NCBI RefSeq assembly: GCF_000001735.4
Contig: NC_003076.8
Coordinates: forward strand, 22,385,835-22,449,834
Direction of reading: 5' to 3'
Source: Arabidopsis thaliana
Taxonomy: Eukaryota > Streptophyta > Magnoliopsida > Brassicales > Brassicaceae
Length of the DNA stretch: 64,000 nucleotides
Below are positions 59,251 through 64,000 of the stretch, piece by piece (within the stretch, counting starts at the first letter, position 1; every line of letters starts with the position of its first letter). Made by a program: the position numbers and the translations under genes. The notes under the pieces were generated by a model. The model saw only the letters and a list, made by a program, of their open reading frames with translations. It was not told the origin of the DNA and ran no database searches.

Positions 59251-60282
59251 TTACATTAAAATACAGACAACGTGCCTTTTAACAACGTCAATAACCAACA
59301 AACATTCACTTATCACTCTCTTATGCACATCATTTCTTAACATTTGAGGGTAAAACAACCAACCAGCTGTAACGAGCAAAAACACCGTAATTGCAAGACC
59401 CGAGACCGCCCGACGTGGCGTAGGAAGCCACCGCATCCTCTTCATCGCTATCTCTAGGCAAGTTACAACTCCATGCAAAAGAAAGAAGCAAGTGACTTCC
59501 CAAGTTGGAGATTTGCGGATAACATAAAAGTAAATCAGCTCATGCATTAAACCAGAGACAATAAACGTGGCTAACATTCCAGCGTAAAAAGCCCGGTGTA
59601 GACCGAGTAACGGTGCACAAAATCGCTGAACCGGTATGTGGACGGCTGGACGGAGTACGGCTGGGACCATGAGGTTCCATCTACGGCTCCAAAACTCTTG
59701 TAAAGAAGTGGCTAAGTAAGGATCATTGAATACCGGTTCCATTTCACAACCAAGAAGCATAGACATCAAGGCACCGACGAAGACTAAGATAAGTTCTGCC
59801 TCGAGGTAAACATGAATGGTAAAGAGAGCCAAGAAAGCGAACCGTGATAAACCGGAATCATAGTTGTTTCTATACACATGTAATAAGAAGGAAAAGATCA
59901 AAAGTTTGAAAGCAAGGACCCATTTAGACATAGGTTTGTTGTGGATTCGATTTGAAGAAGGGTTTTTATTGATTTTGATGGGGAAACAAGCGAAGCAGAA
60001 GAAACGGGTGAGATTTGAGGGAAGTGGGCTTAAAGGTTCTTGATCGAAAGCAAAGAGAAAGAGCTTGAAATTTGCGAGCCATGTGAAGAAGAAACCTGAG
60101 ATGACGCAGAAGTGGACAGAAGAGAAGAAGAGAGGAAGAAGAAGAAAGATGATGAAGATGGGAAGAAGAGAGAGGAGACGAAGAACACCTTTGGAGATTT
60201 TTGATGAGATGTAGTAACAGTAAGATATGGAGATTAAGGCAGAGATCCAAACCTTGATTAGGTTTCTCAACTCTTCTTCCAT
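59251..60282 (-). CDS. MBOAT wax-synthase-like acyltransferase, copy 6 (343 aa)
   Basis: Single exon. I start at ATG 60282 (MEEELRNLIKVWISALISIS) because all other members begin there; an in-frame ATG at 60321 would add 13 residues (MKQLATNRTKREK). Block [20 protein letters not shown] differs from copies 1-5 by SRR for GRR, a mark shared only with copy 7. His motif SGLMHELIYFYVI intact. Contains RIHNKPMSKW loop and GCEMEP in place of GCDLEP. Copies 6 and 7 form their own sub-group. Fits At5g55370 from memory. Confidence 0.9.
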   Translation of the reverse strand: MEEELRNLIKVWISALISISYCYYISSKISKGVLRLLSLLPIFIIFLLLPLFFSSVHFCVISGFFFTWLANFKLFLFAFDQEPLSPLPSNLTRFFCFACFPIKINKNPSSNRIHNKPMSKWVLAFKLLIFSFLLHVYRNNYDSGLSRFAFLALFTIHVYLEAELILVFVGALMSMLLGCEMEPVFNDPYLATSLQEFWSRRWNLMVPAVLRPAVHIPVQRFCAPLLGLHRAFYAGMLATFIVSGLMHELIYFYVIRKSPTWEVTCFFLLHGVVTCLEIAMKRMRWLPTPRRAVSGLAITVFLLVTAGWLFYPQMLRNDVHKRVISECLLVIDVVKRHVVCILM

Positions 60283-61011
60283 CTTTTCTCTCTTGGTTCT
60301 GTTGGTTGCTAACTGTTTCATAATGATGCGACTTAAATAATGTTATCTACAACCAGAAGAACATGAATAATGCCAAAAACCATAACTGGTAATACGTTTC
60401 TAATTTGTCAAGTTTGCGTCATTTTTATTTTGGATCATTCAAAAACTATTTTTTTCAAAGAGGTAAAAGGATAGAACTTCAAAGTTAGAGGGTTTATTGT
60501 CTCATGTACTTTCATTTTTTTTATTTTTTAAACTTGTATTATTCAATTATTTAATGATTTGGAAATAACATATATGTATTTACCAGATTTTCAATTCGCA
60601 AGTAAAAGATAAATGAATCTTAGAAAAAACTCCATATTACATTTTCTTTTACATTATAAAATCAAGAAATCCAAATAGATTCGGAATGTTCGTATGACAA
60701 ATCCAGACAAACGACGCGGCATGATTAAAGTAAGATTATAGATTTGGCAGAGTTTGTTTTATTTTAAAATTCTTCTAACAAATATTGCATTAATAATATA
60801 CAAAGTAAGATGTTCATATTTCATCATTTGTTAGAACTTAGAAAACATTTACGCCATATTTATTGAATTTGTTGAGCTTGATTCAATTTAATAGCATGTC
60901 AAGAATGTTTCACACTAGACGACGTGTCTCACACTTCTATATACGTTTTCAAACAATGAAGAGAAACAAAGTTTGGTTGCTCTGCTACCGCTCTTTGCCT
61001 TTAATAAAGAA
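60283..61011. other. Spacer between array copies 6 and 7
   Basis: About 730 AT-rich bases. No gene, RNA or repeat recognised. Confidence 0.55.
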
Positions 61012-62037
61012 TCATGAAGAAGTGAATAACTTGGCTAGGTCAAGAACCAATAAACATTCTCCAATCGCTTTCTCATGGACATTGTTTCTCAGCACTTGAG
61101 CGAGGAATAGCCAAACGCCCGTCACACTCACAAACGTCAGAACTACAAGACCAGAGACAGCCCGGTGCGGTGGCCTCAACCATTGTGTTCTCTTCACCGC
61201 TATCTCAGTGGCAGTGGCAGCACCATGCAACACAAAGAAACAAGTGACTTCCCAAGTTGGAGGCTTACGGATCATGTAAAAGTAGAGCAGCTCATGCATC
61301 AAGCCTGAGACAAAGAACGATGCCATGACCCCAGCAAACATAGCCCCGTCTGGACTGAGTATGCGTTTGAAAAAACGCTGAACCGGAATGTGAACGGTTG
61401 AGCGTAGGACGGCTGAAACCATGAGGTTCCATCTGCGGCTCCAGAAGTCTTGTAGGGAGGTAGCTAGGTAGGGCTCATTGAACACCGGCTCGATGTTACA
61501 CCCAAGAAGAGTAGATACCACGGCTCCAACAAAGACCAAGACAAGTTCTACCTCAAGGTAAATATGGAGACAATAGAGAGCCAAGACAACAAACCGAGGC
61601 AAACCATCCCTGTATTCATAAACATGTAACAAGACGCCCAAGACCAAAATTTTAACAGCCAAAACCCATTTAGGCATAGGTTTAGGATGAAGATTTGGTA
61701 TCGCATTTGGAGAAGGGTCTTGTCTGATTTTGATGGGTAAACAAGCGAAGCAGATGAAACGGGAGAGTTTTGGAGGAAGTGGGAACAAAGGTCCCTCATC
61801 AAAGGCAAATAGAAGAAGCTTAAAGTTTGCAAGCCATGAAAGAAAAAGAACTGAAATGGCGCAAAAGTGCACACAAGAGAGGAACAGAGGAAGAACAAGA
61901 AACAGAATGCAGACTGGAAGAATAGAGAGGAGACGAAGAACACCTTTGGAGAGTTTAGACGATATGTAATAACAGTAAGATAGAGAGATTAAAGCAGAGA
62001 TCCATACCTCGATTAAGTTTCTAAACTTTTCTTCCAT
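61012..62037 (-). CDS. MBOAT wax-synthase-like acyltransferase, copy 7 (341 aa)
   Basis: Single exon, ATG 62037 (MEEKFRNLIEVWISALISLS). Block [20 protein letters not shown] and His motif SGLMHELLYFYMI are intact. A longer Pro-rich loop (DPSPNAIPNLHPKPMPKW) follows the third hydrophobic segment, shared in part with copy 6. The tail ends LVLDLAKLFTSS. It lies at the EDM2 end of the array. Fits At5g55380 from memory, which I recall as the member most often named a wax synthase. Confidence 0.9.
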   Translation of the reverse strand: MEEKFRNLIEVWISALISLSYCYYISSKLSKGVLRLLSILPVCILFLVLPLFLSCVHFCAISVLFLSWLANFKLLLFAFDEGPLFPLPPKLSRFICFACLPIKIRQDPSPNAIPNLHPKPMPKWVLAVKILVLGVLLHVYEYRDGLPRFVVLALYCLHIYLEVELVLVFVGAVVSTLLGCNIEPVFNEPYLATSLQDFWSRRWNLMVSAVLRSTVHIPVQRFFKRILSPDGAMFAGVMASFFVSGLMHELLYFYMIRKPPTWEVTCFFVLHGAATATEIAVKRTQWLRPPHRAVSGLVVLTFVSVTGVWLFLAQVLRNNVHEKAIGECLLVLDLAKLFTSS

Positions 62038-62317
62038 TTCTCAGATCTGTCGTTTGCTAATTCTGTGGAAGCAGCAGAGTTTGACGTGGTCCTGTATTAA
62101 AGAATTACCACAAAATATGACTCAAAAGTTTAAGACAATAGAAGCTGGCTTCTTTTTCTTTTATATTATTAAACAGCTAAAAGGCCCACTAGCTACACAT
62201 GTGAGTGGCAGAGAAAAGTTATAGATTTCTTCTATTCTTCCTACACTTTCGTAGAGTGAGACACAAAAGATCAATCAAACTACTAATGTTGCAACTACAA
62301 GGATAATGAGTGCTGAT

Positions 62318-64000
62318 CTAGTCATTAATCCAACCGCCAGATCGACTCATATAAGGGTAGTTCGGGTTCGGGCCAGGGGCAAAACCCCTTGGACTCATTT
62401 CGAAGTCACTAGGTGGTGGCGGTGGCAGTGGAAAGTCATGAGGATTTAAGAGATTATGTCCGCTAGGTTGCAATGGAGGCTGAGGTGGGAAAGAGCTCAT
62501 CCTCTGGTAATTCATTTGATCGAAATGAGGCGCATAACGTTGTTGCAATGGGAATGCATTGTCCATCAGATTTGGAGGAGGAGGAGGAGCTAACATGGGG
62601 TCCAAGTGCCCACCGTACTGCTGTGGATATTCTCTTTGACCAATCCCTCTATCAAGGTCTGAATATCCTCGGAAATCAAACATCTCGTTAGGACCATTTC
62701 TCAATGGAAACTGATCCGGTAGGAAAGGAGGATCCGGCATTCTATAGCCTCCACCGAAACCACCATACTTAGCAGCAAGACCATCGTCGAAATGGGACAA
62801 ACTTGCACCATAAGATGGTTCAAAAGCTTCAAACGGTTTCTGACCCGTATTTTCTGGCGATGGACGAACAGTGTAGATGTCCTCTCTAGAAGTTCTCACA
62901 GAGCTAGGCCTATCCCGACTCACTTCAGGTTTTCCAGTGCCCTGCACTTTACAACCATGTTCTCTAATATTCTTTCCCAAGTTACTTTTTGTCCTTGTTA
63001 TTGCAGGCAGAGATGCTTCTACAGCCTCGTGAGATCTTTGAGGTGTTGTAGTGGAAATTGATGTGCAGACAGCATATATATCATCTGGGGAAGACCTAAC
63101 AGGACTCTGCCAATCAGATGTCATTTCGGGAATTTTTACTTTGATGCTCTCTGGTGCTCTACTCAACTCTCCTTGATCCTCTTCCATGTCATTGCTCTTC
63201 CAATCCACATTATTAGAATCCATAGATTTCCCAAGCTTCCTACCAGAGTAGTCTTTGGTCTTTCCCTCCTTTTTCAGCTGACTTCTCCGTGACAAGTGAT
63301 CTGACTGATGTACACGTGCTACAGTTTCTACTGTGTCGATTTTCTCAGAGACTAAGATTTTATTAACGCATTCAGCTACCTCAAGTTCATCCTTTTCCAT
63401 AGGAATATCATCACACATGCCATCAGAAGCTCCAAGTGGATGCAAAGATGCGTTTGCTTCTTCTTCCACTATCTTTAACTTTGAGCTCCCCACATCCCTA
63501 GACAAATGGCAATGCTTCTCCGCTATTTTCTTGTGCTTGGCTGCAAAGTCGGACCGACTCCAGAGAGAAAGTGGCGGAGGAACAAGGTTCCAGTCTTCCA
63601 ATTGCTTGTCTTCTTCATTGACAGAACCAGGCAGGTAAAATGACTGAAAGGAATAGGCAAGAAGCATAACATGTAACTGAAACTCAATAAAGGCTCAATC
63701 TCTCAAAAAGCAAAATCAAAAGAAAAGCGAAAGATTTACATTTCCAGATAGGAACGTCTTATCCTCCCATATAAGCACATATGATGACTTCTTTTTATCT
63801 AACCTGTTGAGAAAAGTGATAGATTTAACAAGAGAGAGAGAGAGGAGTCGATATATTAGTGTTATGGAATGGTACAGAGGAGCAGATGAGATAGATGGAA
63901 ACTGAAACCTTTCAGTCTCGGGAGGAACAATGAGAATGAGAATCTTTGGGCGGAACTCAAGAGCCTTGGTAATAAACTTGTTTGCAAGAGAAGCATTGAC
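62318..64000 (-). CDS. EDM2: EDM2, C-terminal exons (gene runs off the right edge)
   Basis: Three exons are visible on the minus strand: 64000 (cut)-63909, 63803-63740 and 63643-62318. The first two read VNASLANKFITKALEFRPKI, ILIVPPETERLDKKKSSYVL and IWEDKTFLSGN, part of an atypical methyltransferase-like fold. The last exon, 441 codons, is disordered: charged and Ser-rich first, then two DIY-containing repeats, then Pro/Tyr/Gln-rich (APPPPPPN, LPPPPPPSDF) and ends YPYMSRSGGWIND. EDM2 is a PHD-finger chromatin protein that tunes H3K9 methylation and poly(A) choice at the RPP7 resistance gene and at intronic heterochromatin. The PHD region lies outside the window. Matches At5g55390 from memory. 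Confidence 0.92.

Noticed and set aside
62473-63061. Plus-strand frames of 72 and 89 codons near 62.5-63.1 kb
   Set aside because: Antisense to the long EDM2 last exon; composition mirrors its Pro/Gln-rich tail.
1-64000. CRISPR array, operon or bacterial-type defence system
   Set aside because: No direct-repeat/spacer array, no ribosome binding site series, and every gene has plant structure.

Overview
The window reads as nuclear DNA of a dicot plant. Genes have many short AT-rich introns with GT-AG borders, telo-box and GCCCA promoter motifs, and chloroplast and mitochondrial targeting extensions. Gene order and protein sequences match, from memory, the At5g55170-At5g55390 stretch of Arabidopsis thaliana chromosome 5. 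Locus numbers are recalled, not looked up. Coding exon sums were checked by hand: every multi-exon model lying wholly inside the window closes in frame.

Layout, left to right. 0-0.24 kb: first exon of a SUMO gene (minus). 3.0-4.7 kb: GH17 glucanase with an X8 domain (+). 6.4-8.1 kb: RAN GTPase (+). 8.9-10.5 kb: mitochondrial GrpE (+). 10.9-11.5 kb: small unknown nuclear-looking protein (minus), divergent from a chloroplast trigger factor (+, 11.8-14.8 kb) across a promoter holding five palindromic AAACGCnGCGTTT-type repeats. 16.9-19.3 kb: MAP65-1 (+). 20.1-21.3 kb: caleosin (+). 21.8-25.0 kb: IAA methyltransferase IAMT1 (minus), whose large third intron carries a 195-bp hAT-type MITE with a perfect 8-bp target duplication. 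25-31 kb: a gene-free AT-rich stretch. 31.0-32.8 kb: PP4-type phosphatase PPX2 (+). 33.4-34.5 kb: DUF295 protein (+). 34.9-36.7 kb: plastid FtsZ1 (minus). 37.2-38.3 kb: V-ATPase subunit e (minus, 70 aa). 39.0-48.8 kb: two tandem topoisomerase I genes (minus) with the same exon plan. 49.5-62.0 kb: seven intact intronless MBOAT wax-synthase-like genes, all minus, plus an undescribed-looking 5' relic of an eighth. 62.3-64.0 kb: the 3' end of EDM2 (minus), cut by the window edge.

Most single-copy genes are housekeeping (nuclear transport, organelle protein folding, plastid division, vacuolar proton pump, DNA topology, microtubule bundling). They are not an operon or a pathway. Two local tandem expansions stand out: TOP1 (two copies) and the acyltransferase array (seven plus a relic). 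I found no CRISPR array, no intact transposon and no convincing new multi-gene system. The best leads are the palindrome array in the bidirectional promoter, the MITE, the eighth acyltransferase relic, a GC-AG intron, a tRNA-like SINE candidate and a tandem repeat between the two TOP1 genes.
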